From Acidimicrobiia bacterium (lineage in GTDB: Bacteria; Actinomycetota; Acidimicrobiia; Spongiisociales; Spongiisociaceae): a stretch of DNA of 40,728 nucleotides. The stretch is from NCBI GenBank assembly GCA_022827785.1, contig JAJEIM010000013.1, forward strand, positions 1-40,728. Direction: 5' to 3'. A program made the position numbers and the translations under genes. Below the pieces are notes generated by a model. The model was given only the letters and a program-made list of their open reading frames with translations. It was not told the DNA's origin and did not search any database. Positions 16,853 through 25,714 of the stretch are shown here, one piece after another (the stretch's first letter is position 1; each line of letters opens with the position of its first letter).

Positions 16853-18028
16853 TCAGTCGATACGCAGGGACTCGACAGTTTCCCACCGCTCCGACTCCCA
16901 GGACCGGATCATGGCTGCCGCGACCGACGCGTTGGCCAGGGCCGCCTCGAAGCCCGGATCGTGGGGGCGGTCGGCGGCCACCGAGTCCAGGAACTCGTAG
17001 GCCTCGAAGATCTTCATATCCTCGAAGCCGATGGAGTTGCCGCCACCGGGGACCAGGTTGGCCTGCCGGTAGAAGCTGTCGCCGCCCAGGACCTCGATGA
17101 AGCCGTCCTGGGGCTGTTCTTCAGGTAGGTAGAGCAGCAGTTGGTTGAGCCTCTCGTGGTCCCACGACGCGGCGCCCTTCGAGCCGTTGAGCTCGAACGC
17201 CATCTGGCTCTGCGGTCCGAAGATGGAGCGGTCGGCCTCGAGCGTGCCACGGGCGCCGCTGGAGAACTCGACCAGCGCGCCCACGTAGTCCTCGTTGGTC
17301 ACCGCACCCGTAGGGTCATCCGGGGATCCACGGTCGTAGTGGGTGCCCACGCCCGGCTTGGGCAGCGGCCGTTCTCTCACGAACGTCTCCCGGGCAGCCA
17401 CCACCCGCCGGATGGGACCCATCAGGAACTGGGCCAGGTCGATGGCGTGGGACATGATGTCGCTCAGCGCGCCGTGACCGGCTTCGTCCTGGAGGAAGCG
17501 CCAGCTCAGCAGGCCCAGTCGATCCCTCCCGTACATGGTGAAGAACCGGCCCCGGTAGTGGGTCATCGATCCGAACCGGCCCTCTTCGAGCAGTTCCTTC
17601 GCGTAACGAACCAGGGGCGCCCAGCGGTAGTTGTAGCCGCATCCGGTGATCACGCCGGCCCGCCGGGCGGCGGCTTCGATGCGGGCGGTGGCCGCGGCGG
17701 AGATCCCGACCGGTTTCTCGCAGAACACGTGCTTGCCGGCCGCGGCGGCGGCCTCGGCGATCCTGCGGTGCATCGTGTTCGGAGCGGTTATGTCGATGAT
17801 GTCGATGTCGGGCCGGTCGACCAGTTCCTCCCAGTCCTCCGTTCCCGACTCGTAACCGAAGTCCCGCACCGCCTGGTCGACGCGATGGGGAACGGTGTCG
17901 GCAACACCGGCCAGGACCGGTCGGAACGGAGCATCGGGAAAGTAGAGGGGTATGGATCGGTACGAGCGGGAGTGGGCCTGGCCCATCCACCCGAATCCGA
18001 CCAGGCCGATGCGCAGGGTTCGCTTCAT
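16853..18028 (-). CDS. Gfo/Idh/MocA-family dehydrogenase (cyclitol/sugar)
   Basis: A 391-residue NAD(P)-dependent oxidoreductase of the inositol/glucose-fructose dehydrogenase family. The Rossmann motif GFGWMG is at residues 11-16, EKP at 104-106, and the catalytic pair Asp189/His193 lies in LSDIMSHAIDL. It is distinct from the IolG at 22902-23909 and about 55 residues longer, so it probably handles another isomer or derivative (for example scyllo-inositol or an inosose). That assignment is inference. The start ATG (18028) overlaps the upstream dehydrogenase's stop by one base (TGATG), so the two are translationally coupled. iolD follows after 11 bases. Confidence 0.9.
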   Translation of the reverse strand: MKRTLRIGLVGFGWMGQAHSRSYRSIPLYFPDAPFRPVLAGVADTVPHRVDQAVRDFGYESGTEDWEELVDRPDIDIIDITAPNTMHRRIAEAAAAAGKHVFCEKPVGISAAATARIEAAARRAGVITGCGYNYRWAPLVRYAKELLEEGRFGSMTHYRGRFFTMYGRDRLGLLSWRFLQDEAGHGALSDIMSHAIDLAQFLMGPIRRVVAARETFVRERPLPKPGVGTHYDRGSPDDPTGAVTNEDYVGALVEFSSGARGTLEADRSIFGPQSQMAFELNGSKGAASWDHERLNQLLLYLPEEQPQDGFIEVLGGDSFYRQANLVPGGGNSIGFEDMKIFEAYEFLDSVAADRPHDPGFEAALANASVAAAMIRSWESERWETVESLRID

Positions 18029-19005
18029 CAGTCGCCGGCGAGACGGCCGAGTACGCCGGGCCAGGCGTCCGGATTGAGGAGATGGGGCGGTCGCTGCCCG
18101 TCCAGCACCATGCAAGCCTGGTGAACGGCCCCGCTGAACATGCGCTCCCGGGCCTCCGGAGTGGCAGAGGCGATGTGAGGCGTCACCATCACGTCCGAGC
18201 GGTGGAGCAGCGGATGATCGGGGTTGAGGGGCTCGGGGTCGGTGACGTCCAGCCCGGCACTCGACAGGTGCCCGCCGTCCAGTGCGCCGATCAGGGCATC
18301 GTGGTCGACCAGTCCGCCCCTGGCGGCGTTCACGAACACCGCACCCTTCTTCATGGCGGCGAAGGTACCGGCGTCGAACATCCTGGCGTTGCCGGCGCTC
18401 ATCGGGATGTGAACCGAGACGGCATCGCTCCGCCCCAGGAGTTCCTCCAGCGTCCGGGCGCGTTCAGCGTCCGGAGCGAACGCCTCGTCCGGCAGGTACG
18501 GGTCGTAAGCCAGGACCGCCATACCGAGGGCCTGGCCGACCGTGCCGACCCTCCTGGCGATCCGTCCGTATCCCACCAGGCCCAGGGTCTTGCCGTCCAG
18601 TTCCATCGCTCCGTGCCTCGAGAAGTAGTTGCCCGTGCCTGCCCGGAGCCGGTCGCCCGACCGGACGAGGTGCTTGGCGGCGGCCAGGAGGAGGGCGACT
18701 GAGTGCTCGGCGGTGGGAACCGTCGGGCCTTGGGGGACGTTGCACGCCGCGATCCCGCGGCGGGTGGCAGCTTCCAGGTCGACTGTGTCGTAGCCGATAC
18801 CGGTGCGGAACACCCCCACCAGGTCGGGGGCCCGATCGAAGAGAGGGTCGTCGTAATCGAGCCGGGCGGCGATGGCGGCCTGGGCGGCGGAGATTCCCGC
18901 CAGAGGGTCATCGTCCCGTCCCGGACCCAGCATGTCGACGGACGAGGGGACGAACGGCATCAACTCGGGTGACACCCTTCGCTCGAACCAGATCCGGTAA
19001 CCCAA
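18028..19005 (-). CDS. D-isomer-specific 2-hydroxyacid dehydrogenase
   Basis: A 325-residue NAD-dependent dehydrogenase. The cofactor motif GLVGYGRIAR is at residues 142-151. The catalytic triad is Arg229 (NAARGGLVD), Glu258 (DPEPL) and His277 (TPHIAS), all intact. The N-terminal half includes the family's RTGIGYDTVDLEAATRRGI block, close to phosphoglycerate/hydroxypyruvate-type relatives. The substrate is unknown; as the first gene of the unit with the Gfo dehydrogenase and iolD it probably reduces or oxidises an acid derived from the cyclitol. The start is TTG at 19005, supported by a GAGGAG eight bases upstream and by the homology start. Confidence 0.88.
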   Translation of the reverse strand: MGYRIWFERRVSPELMPFVPSSVDMLGPGRDDDPLAGISAAQAAIAARLDYDDPLFDRAPDLVGVFRTGIGYDTVDLEAATRRGIAACNVPQGPTVPTAEHSVALLLAAAKHLVRSGDRLRAGTGNYFSRHGAMELDGKTLGLVGYGRIARRVGTVGQALGMAVLAYDPYLPDEAFAPDAERARTLEELLGRSDAVSVHIPMSAGNARMFDAGTFAAMKKGAVFVNAARGGLVDHDALIGALDGGHLSSAGLDVTDPEPLNPDHPLLHRSDVMVTPHIASATPEARERMFSGAVHQACMVLDGQRPPHLLNPDAWPGVLGRLAGD

Positions 19006-19031
19006 GTCTTCGCTCCTCGACGCATCGGCAT

Positions 19032-19061
19032 TTGCTAGGACAGAAGCGGGGAGGATACCGT
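19032..19061 (+). promoter_or_regulatory. Possible iolE promoter
   Basis: TTGCTA (19032-19037) and TACCGT (19056-19061), 18 bases apart, resemble -35 and -10 boxes about 105 bases before the iolE start. They lie in the 162-base divergent gap with the 2-hydroxyacid dehydrogenase gene. Match quality is modest and no operator was recognised beside it. Confidence 0.25.
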
Positions 19062-19167
19062 ACTGCCTTCCTCCGGGGTACCGGGCGATCCCATGCCCGC
19101 TGACCGGATGCCGGCCCTATCCGGCGAGCAATACCTTCCTGCGAGGCACACGGGAGGCTGGGAGACA

Positions 19168-20058
19168 ATGGGCGGTGTCGCCTTCCTTGACAGGATCGCC
19201 GGTGCCCCGATCACGTGGGGGGTCGACGGAGCGCCCGGGTGGGGCTTCCTCATGGACCGGGACCGGGTCCTCGACGAGATGCAGCAGGTGGGCCTGAGGG
19301 CCACCGAGCTGGGTCCGGACGGTTTCCTCCCGGTCGACCCGCAGGATCTGGACCCCCTGCTCGAGGCACGCCGGATGCAGCTGGTGGGCGGCTTCGTCCC
19401 GGTGCGGCTGTACCGGGACGATCTGCTGGCGGAAGAGCTGGATTACGCCGCACGGGCCGCGGCAACGCTGGCGGGCGCCGGCGCCAGGACCTTCGTGCTG
19501 GGCCCGGCCTCGGTTCTCCCCGGGTACGACCGGCCGGTCGAGCTGACGGAGGAGGAGTGGACCGTGTTCGACCGGGGGCTGAGGAGCCTGATGGGGATCT
19601 GCGCCGACCGGGGACTGGTCACCGCTCTCCATCCTCACTGGGCGATGGCGGTGGACCGTCCCGGACAGATCGAGCGGTTGCTCGAGACCAGTCCGGTCGA
19701 TCTCTGCCTCGACACCGGACACGTCGCCCTGAGCGGCGGCGATCCGCTGGAGGTGGCCCGGATAGCGGGCGGGCGGGTGGCCCATGTCCACCTCAAGGAC
19801 GTGGACGAGCGGATGGCCGAGGAGGTGAGGGCGGGGGAGCGGCCCTTCCGTCAGGCGGTCGTCGACGGGCTGTTCAGGCCGCTGGGCGAAGGCTACGTGG
19901 ATGTGGCCGGTCTCGTCCGGCACCTGGAGGCATCGGGATACCAGGGTTGGTACGTTCTGGAACAGGATGCCGCCCTGGTTGCGTCGCCGGCGCCCGGCGA
20001 GGGACCTATCCGTGATGCCGCCGCCAGCGTCCGCTACCTGGCGGAGCTCGGAATATGA
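19168..20058 (+). CDS. iolE: Inosose dehydratase IolE (TIM-barrel isomerase/epimerase family)
   Basis: A 296-residue protein that dehydrates 2-keto-myo-inositol to the trihydroxycyclohexane-dione used by IolD. The metal-site blocks of the AP-endonuclease-2 TIM-barrel family are present: TELGPDGF (46-53), LHPHWAMAVD (154-163), LCLDTGHVALSGGDP (179-193), HVHLKDVD (206-213) and YVLEQD (262-267). They match IolE closely. The ATG at 19168 lies 10 bases after GGGAGG and gives the usual length (about 297); an upstream in-frame start at 19093 would add 25 non-homologous residues. It is the only plus-strand gene of the locus, divergent from the 2-hydroxyacid dehydrogenase unit and convergent with the MFS gene. 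Confidence 0.92.
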   Translation: MGGVAFLDRIAGAPITWGVDGAPGWGFLMDRDRVLDEMQQVGLRATELGPDGFLPVDPQDLDPLLEARRMQLVGGFVPVRLYRDDLLAEELDYAARAAATLAGAGARTFVLGPASVLPGYDRPVELTEEEWTVFDRGLRSLMGICADRGLVTALHPHWAMAVDRPGQIERLLETSPVDLCLDTGHVALSGGDPLEVARIAGGRVAHVHLKDVDERMAEEVRAGERPFRQAVVDGLFRPLGEGYVDVAGLVRHLEASGYQGWYVLEQDAALVASPAPGEGPIRDAAASVRYLAELGI

Positions 20059-20089
20059 CGGCTCTAAACGGGTCGGACCGGGCGCCCGC

Positions 20090-21253
20090 CTACCCGAAAG
20101 CGTCCCGCCACCTGGACCGGCGCGCGAACACCACGATCGGGGTCAGGGCCACCGCAGCCGCGGTTATCAGGAAGAGGGACCGCGGCCCGGCGGCTTCGTA
20201 GATGGGCGCGGCGGCGAAGGCGCCGGCGGCCGCCAGCACGAACCCGTACGCCTCCACGAGGCCCTGTGCCTCGGCCGCCTGGCTGGCGGGTGCGGCCCTC
20301 GCCACGGCAGCTTGGCCGGGGAGGGTGACGAAGGCCCAGCAGGCGGCGTGCAGCCCGCCTACCACCAGTAGGGGAAGCACCGCCGACACCAATCCGTAGC
20401 CGGCCAGGAGGGGGAGTCCGATCACCGCCGACACCAGGGCCAACCTGATCGGGTTCACCCGGTCCGCCAACCGGCCGCTGAACGGGACGAGCAAGATGGC
20501 GGGAACGGATATCACCAGGAATCCGACCCCGACCAGCCATGGGCGGGCTCCGAGGTCGGTCATGTACCGGGACCAGATCGCATCGATGACGCCTATGTAG
20601 AGCCAGTTGGAGGCGGCCAGGAGCAGACCGGACAGGAAGCCCGGCAGGGCGGTCAGGTGGCGGCGCGTGAGCCGCAGTGTCGGCCGCTCGTACTCTCCGG
20701 GCCGGACGGACGGAAGGAGCGCGAGTACCACGACCCCTGCCGCGGCGGGGACCAGGAACGGGATGGCCCACCCGAACTCGTTAAGCACTCCTCCGAGCAC
20801 GGGCCCGACCAGGATCCCGCCGAGCATCGCCATCATCAGCGAGCCCAGGGCCTGTCCGTGGCGGTTCGGAGACCAGCTCAGCATCACCCGGCGCGCCGCT
20901 CCCACCGATACGCCCTCCGCCACACCCATCAGCGCCCGGGCTGCGACCCACTCCCAGAGTTCCACCGCGAAGACCATCCAGATGAGCGAGAGCACCAGCA
21001 GCAGGCACCCCAGTGAGATCAGGCGCCGCTCCCAGCCCCGGTCGGCCAGCGGGGTCAGCCAGATGTTTCCGAAAAGGGTCATCGCGAACGGTATGCCGGC
21101 GAGCAGGCCCAGGGACCAGGTGGGAAACCCGTACCGGTCCTGGATGACGGCCAGGAGCGAGAAGATGACGCCGATGCCGGTCGCCAGCGTGGCGATGTAC
21201 GAGAGTAGGACTATCCGGGGGAGCCGGTAGGAGGAGGGGAGGCGGGTGGACAC
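20090..21253 (-). CDS. Major facilitator superfamily (MFS) transporter
   Basis: A 387-residue membrane protein with about twelve hydrophobic helices. The MFS loop motif after helix 2 appears as LTPLADRGWERR (residues ~66-77), and the second-half equivalent is FSGRLADRVNPIR. The pattern resembles multidrug or small-molecule efflux MFS proteins more than the sugar porters of the IolT type, which carry PESPR and GR[RK] motifs not seen here. Substrate unknown. The start is GTG at 21253, 47 bases after the lipoprotease gene's stop, so it may be the last gene of the ABC-iolC-iolG operon or have its own promoter. Confidence 0.85.
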   Translation of the reverse strand: MSTRLPSSYRLPRIVLLSYIATLATGIGVIFSLLAVIQDRYGFPTWSLGLLAGIPFAMTLFGNIWLTPLADRGWERRLISLGCLLLVLSLIWMVFAVELWEWVAARALMGVAEGVSVGAARRVMLSWSPNRHGQALGSLMMAMLGGILVGPVLGGVLNEFGWAIPFLVPAAAGVVVLALLPSVRPGEYERPTLRLTRRHLTALPGFLSGLLLAASNWLYIGVIDAIWSRYMTDLGARPWLVGVGFLVISVPAILLVPFSGRLADRVNPIRLALVSAVIGLPLLAGYGLVSAVLPLLVVGGLHAACWAFVTLPGQAAVARAAPASQAAEAQGLVEAYGFVLAAAGAFAAAPIYEAAGPRSLFLITAAAVALTPIVVFARRSRWRDAFG

Positions 21254-21300
21254 GCGCCGACCATCCTAACGTTGGACGCGGTGGGGCCCGGTCGGGTTGT

Positions 21301-21963
21301 TCAGCGCGGGCAGCGGCCGGAGGGGGATTCGGTGGTGGAGTCGATCGACTCCAGGAAGACGTCGATTTCCTGCGAGGCGGTGGCGTAGGTCATCTCATCG
21401 AGCCGGGCGGCGGCGTAGACAACTCCGATCATCTGGTTCTGATCGTTGAGCAGCGGCCCGCCTGAGTAGCCGGCCCCGGCACGGGCGCGAACCCGGACGT
21501 TGTCCCGGCGTACGGAGCTCTCCTCGTCGTAGATGTCGCGACCAACGGCGACGATCAGGTCTGCGTCGGCGAACGCGACCTCGGCCCGCTCCTGGTCGGC
21601 GCGGAGCCGGATCAGGCGTCCACCTTCTCCGGCCACGGCCCGGGCCACGGTGAGAATGGGCCGGTCCATGGACGGTGCCCGCAGCAGTGCCAGGTCTCGA
21701 TCGAAGTCGATGCCGACCAGGGTGGCGACGTGCTCGGTGCCATCCTCGAAGGTCACGGTCAGGCCGCCTTCCGAGCCTGCGACGTTGTGCGCCACCGTTA
21801 CGAGGTAGTGCCGGTCGATAACCACCGCCGAACCGACCATGTCCTGAGCGCAGACCCGACCTCGCAGCTGGGCGATCGCATCGAAGGGGTCGGAGGCGAT
21901 GATCGGGTCCGACGGTCCGCACGCGGCCACGAGGAGTACCAGACCGAGAGCGAAGCGCCTCAC
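21301..21963 (-). CDS. Trypsin-like serine protease lipoprotein
   Basis: A 220-residue secreted protease of the trypsin/HtrA fold, predicted to be anchored outside the membrane. The N-terminus is a short lipoprotein signal, RRF then a hydrophobic run ending in the lipobox VAAC (Cys15). Catalytic residues are His59 (VTVAHN), Asp90 (DFDRDLALL) and Ser167 (GAGYSGGP). There is no PDZ domain. Cys38 and Cys218 could pair. The start is GTG at 21963 because it puts the signal peptide at the N-terminus; the longer frame to 22053 would bury it. The GTGA overlaps the stop of the upstream reductase gene by 4 bases, so the two are coupled. Its role in an inositol operon is unexplained. Confidence 0.82.
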   Translation of the reverse strand: MRRFALGLVLLVAACGPSDPIIASDPFDAIAQLRGRVCAQDMVGSAVVIDRHYLVTVAHNVAGSEGGLTVTFEDGTEHVATLVGIDFDRDLALLRAPSMDRPILTVARAVAGEGGRLIRLRADQERAEVAFADADLIVAVGRDIYDEESSVRRDNVRVRARAGAGYSGGPLLNDQNQMIGVVYAAARLDEMTYATASQEIDVFLESIDSTTESPSGRCPR

Positions 21964-22895
21964 GACCAGGAGGAGAACTCCCGGAGGAACCGTGCCAGCA
22001 GGGCGCGGACGGGGGAGGGCGTCCGATCGAGGAGCTCCGAGGTGCGGGGACACGTGATGGTGGTGTCGTACGGGATGGGAATGCGTGATATCCCCGTGAG
22101 GTCCGGCGGGCCGCTCCGGAGCAGGTCCGGATCGAGGCCGAACACCTCACAGGTCAGGTGGGCGAGGTCCATGCGCCCGATGGCGTCGGCCCCGCAGCAG
22201 TGGAACACGCCCTCCAGCCCTCGGGCGCCGATGTCCATTATCAGGTCGGCGCTCTCGGAGGCCAGCGACGGCGTGGCCACCATGTTGATCCGGTCGGACT
22301 CCCACACCGTAAAGGGCCGGTCCCGCGAGAGTGAGTCCACGATCGAGGCCACGAAGTAGCCGTAGCCGGGGTCCTGCGCCCGGGGAGACGCCGGTCGGGC
22401 GCGGTGGAGGCCGTTGACCCCCGAGACTCGGGCCACCGCGCCACCTCGGTCGAGAGCCACCATCTCGGAGGCCAGCTTCAGGACTCCGTAGAGGTTGACC
22501 GGGTTGGGCGGGGTGCTCTCGTCCGCTCCGGCCTGGGTTCCGTCGAACACCCAATCGGTGGACACCAGTACGTATGCGGCTCCCATGTCGTGGGCGGCCC
22601 GCGAGGTGCTCCGGGTGGCCTCTACATAGGCCTTCCACGCGGCTGCCCGGTCACGGTAGAGGCCACCCAGATCGTTGAGGATGGCGCAGTGGATGACCAG
22701 GTTCGGAAGGAAGGCCCTGACGCTCCTGCGCACCGCGCCGGGGTCTGTCATGTCGATCCGCTCGAGCCGGTAGGGCTCGGATCCGCTGGGCCGGTAGGAG
22801 TTGTAGGTGGTCAGTACTTCGTGGCCGGCGCCGACCGCCTGATGGACGATGTTGCTCCCCACGAAGCCGGTCCCGCCGGTCATCCAGATCCGCAT
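21960..22895 (-). CDS. RmlD-like NAD(P)-dependent sugar reductase/epimerase
   Basis: A 311-residue extended SDR. The cofactor motif TGGTGFVG is at residues 6-13, STDWVFDG at 112-119, and Tyr136/Lys140 (LYGVLK) form the active site. The pattern is that of dTDP-4-dehydrorhamnose reductase (RmlD) and relatives such as the methionine adenosyltransferase beta-like family. No rhamnose pathway genes (rmlA, B, C) are nearby, so a nucleotide-sugar role is doubtful, and it may act on a keto-cyclitol or sugar acid. The ATG follows AGGG at good spacing and lies 6 bases after iolG, and the lipoprotease gene overlaps its end by 4 bases, so it belongs to the operon. Confidence 0.84.
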   Translation of the reverse strand: MRIWMTGGTGFVGSNIVHQAVGAGHEVLTTYNSYRPSGSEPYRLERIDMTDPGAVRRSVRAFLPNLVIHCAILNDLGGLYRDRAAAWKAYVEATRSTSRAAHDMGAAYVLVSTDWVFDGTQAGADESTPPNPVNLYGVLKLASEMVALDRGGAVARVSGVNGLHRARPASPRAQDPGYGYFVASIVDSLSRDRPFTVWESDRINMVATPSLASESADLIMDIGARGLEGVFHCCGADAIGRMDLAHLTCEVFGLDPDLLRSGPPDLTGISRIPIPYDTTITCPRTSELLDRTPSPVRALLARFLREFSSWS

Positions 22896-22901
22896 CGGGC
22901 C

Positions 22902-23909
22902 CTAGCCGATCTCGGCCGTGCTGACCGGACGCTGCTCCCGGATCGATTTCCAGGCCGCCAGCCCGATGACGAGGGGGGCCCGCCCGTCATCGCCGTCGAC
23001 CGGCGACGGTCCGCCCGTACGCACTGCGCCTGCGAACGCCTTCCATCCGGCCACGTAGCTGGGGATGTAACGCTCGGTGAAGAAATAGGGGAGGGTGGAG
23101 GCCCGCGTGCCGGACTCGTTTCTCAGCACAGTGGTCGTGGCCAGGGGGTTCTCCGACGCGACCATGCCTCCCGATCCGAACACCTCCACCCGCTGGTCAT
23201 AGCCGTACACGGCCCGCCGGCTGTTGTCGATGGTGGTGATCGCCCGGTTCTCGTGGGTCAGGACGATCACGGCGGTGTCGAGATCACCCGCCTCTCCGAT
23301 GGAGGGATCCACCCGGACGTCGCCCTTCGCGTACACCTCGGTCACCTCGCTCCCGCTCACGTACCTGGCCATGTCGAAGTCGTGGATGGTCATGTCCAGG
23401 AATATGCCCCCGGACACCTCGACGTAGGAGACCGGCGGAGGAGCGGGATCGCGGGAGGTGATCCGCACCAGGTGGACATCGCCCACCTCTCCGGCGGCCA
23501 CAGCCTGCTGCACGGCCCGGTGGGAGGGGTCGAACCGGCGGTTGAAGCCGATCTGGAGGTACACCCCGGCGGCTCGAACCGCCGCGAGAGCGCGGTCCAC
23601 CTCCGCAAGGTCGAGCGAGAGCGGCTTCTCGCAGAAGATGGCCTTACCCGACTCGGCGGCCCGGATCATGAGGTCAGGGTGGGTATCGGTGCTGGTACAG
23701 ATCGCCACCGCATCGATGGAAGGGTCGTCGAAGATGTCGTCAGGGGAGCCCGCCACCGGGATGCCGAGCCTGGCGCCGACCTCGGCGGCCACCGGGGAGA
23801 TGTCATAGACCGCCTCCGGGCGTATCCCATCCACCTCGTGCCGGAGCAGCTCGGCGTGCAGGGCCCCGATCCGGCCCGTTCCGAGAATCCCGATACGGAG
23901 AGTGCTCAA
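22902..23909 (-). CDS. iolG: Inositol 2-dehydrogenase IolG
   Basis: A 335-residue NAD-dependent dehydrogenase that oxidises myo-inositol to 2-keto-myo-inositol, the first catabolic step. The Rossmann motif GTGRIG is at residues 10-15 and EKP at 94-96. The catalytic Lys95, Asp172 and His176 correspond to the Lys97/Asp172/His176 triad known for Bacillus IolG. Length fits (about 337). The start is TTG at 23909, with GAGGG six bases upstream, and it overlaps the iolC stop by four bases (TTGA). The longer open frame up to 24101 is non-homologous sequence inside iolC. Close relatives also oxidise glucose or other inositol isomers, so exact specificity is uncertain. Confidence 0.93.
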   Translation of the reverse strand: MSTLRIGILGTGRIGALHAELLRHEVDGIRPEAVYDISPVAAEVGARLGIPVAGSPDDIFDDPSIDAVAICTSTDTHPDLMIRAAESGKAIFCEKPLSLDLAEVDRALAAVRAAGVYLQIGFNRRFDPSHRAVQQAVAAGEVGDVHLVRITSRDPAPPPVSYVEVSGGIFLDMTIHDFDMARYVSGSEVTEVYAKGDVRVDPSIGEAGDLDTAVIVLTHENRAITTIDNSRRAVYGYDQRVEVFGSGGMVASENPLATTTVLRNESGTRASTLPYFFTERYIPSYVAGWKAFAGAVRTGGPSPVDGDDGRAPLVIGLAAWKSIREQRPVSTAEIG

Positions 23910-24919
23910 ACCGTTCCCTCTGAGATGCTGATCAGGCTGTCGATATCGGAGAGGGTAGGCATGTCGTCCGCACACATAAGGCGGGACGCGATGATGGCGC
24001 CGGCCGCGTTGCCGTACCGAGCCGCCTCGACCACGGACCAGCCGCTCTGCAGGCCGTGACAGAACGCGCCCCCGAAGGCGTCGCCCGCACCGAGACCGCA
24101 CACCACCTCCACCGGGTAGGAGGGAATTGTGGTCGGCTTCCCGTCAGGCGTGGCCACGAGCACGCCGTCGCCGCCCAGCTTGATGACGGCCGCGTCGAGG
24201 CCCCGGCCCAGCAGGCGTTCGGCCGCCTCCTCGGGCCGATCGGTCCCGACCGCGATCCGGCATTCCTCCCGGTTGCCGATGGCGATGGTGACATGGTCCA
24301 GAAGGGGACCGATCCGGCGGCCGGCCTCCTGCTCGGACGGCCAGAACATGGGCCTCCAGTCGAGGTCCAGGACCACGTGGGGCTTCCTGCCCCGTTCCGC
24401 CAGGAATCCCGCCACCGTGGAGCGGCTCGGCTCCCACGCCATACGGGACGCGGGGATCCATAAGGTGGGGGTGCGGCACAGGACATCGAGGTCCAGGTCG
24501 GCCGGGTGGAGGTTCATGTCGGGTGCCCTGGGTTCCCGGTAGAACACCAGGTTGGGGCTCTCCGGCGGGGTGAGCTCGGCGAAGGCCAGCGGGGTCCTCA
24601 GGTCGGGATCGGTTCCCACGAAGCGGGTGTCCACCCCGAAGGTGTGCTCGAGCGCGGATCGCACGTAGTCGCCGAAGGGGTCGTCGCCCACCTTGGTGAC
24701 CAGAGCGGCGTGAAGCCCGAGCCGGGCGGCGGCCACGGCCACGTTGGTGGCGGTACCCCCGATCGACTTCCTGAAGCTGGTGACGGACCGGATCGGGGTG
24801 CCGACCTGCTCGGCATACAGGTCCACGCTCACGCGACCCACCGTCACCAACTCGGGAAGGCCCCGGGCCGACCCTGCCGGTGGCGGAGCCGACCCGGAAG
24901 CGGTTCCTTGCTCTGCCAA
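23906..24919 (-). CDS. iolC: 5-dehydro-2-deoxygluconokinase IolC (PfkB family)
   Basis: A 337-residue ribokinase-fold kinase that phosphorylates 2-deoxy-5-keto-gluconate. The first PfkB signature GGTATNVAVAAARLG is at residues 54-68. The IolC-typical DLDWRPMFW is at 185-193, and the anion-hole motif GAGDAFGG at 277-284 contains the catalytic Asp280. The Arg/Lys-rich sugar-binding region resembles IolC more than KdgK. The start is TTG at 24919, 6 bases after the ATPase stop. The first ~20 residues are low-complexity and homology begins at LVTVGR, so an internal GTG/TTG could be the true start. iolG overlaps its stop. Confidence 0.92.
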   Translation of the reverse strand: MAEQGTASGSAPPPAGSARGLPELVTVGRVSVDLYAEQVGTPIRSVTSFRKSIGGTATNVAVAAARLGLHAALVTKVGDDPFGDYVRSALEHTFGVDTRFVGTDPDLRTPLAFAELTPPESPNLVFYREPRAPDMNLHPADLDLDVLCRTPTLWIPASRMAWEPSRSTVAGFLAERGRKPHVVLDLDWRPMFWPSEQEAGRRIGPLLDHVTIAIGNREECRIAVGTDRPEEAAERLLGRGLDAAVIKLGGDGVLVATPDGKPTTIPSYPVEVVCGLGAGDAFGGAFCHGLQSGWSVVEAARYGNAAGAIIASRLMCADDMPTLSDIDSLISISEGTV

Positions 24920-24925
24920 GTCGGG

Positions 24926-25710
<785 letters not shown>

Positions 25711-25714
<4 letters not shown>

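Noticed and set aside
20090-21253. MFS protein as an IolT-type inositol permease
   Set aside because: The sugar-porter motifs (PESPR, GRR-type) are not seen; the sequence looks like an efflux-type MFS protein.
22404-24059. Plus-strand open frame of about 550 codons opposite iolG, iolC and the RmlD-like gene
   Set aside because: Antisense to three genes with clear catalytic motifs; it has no recognisable domain of its own.
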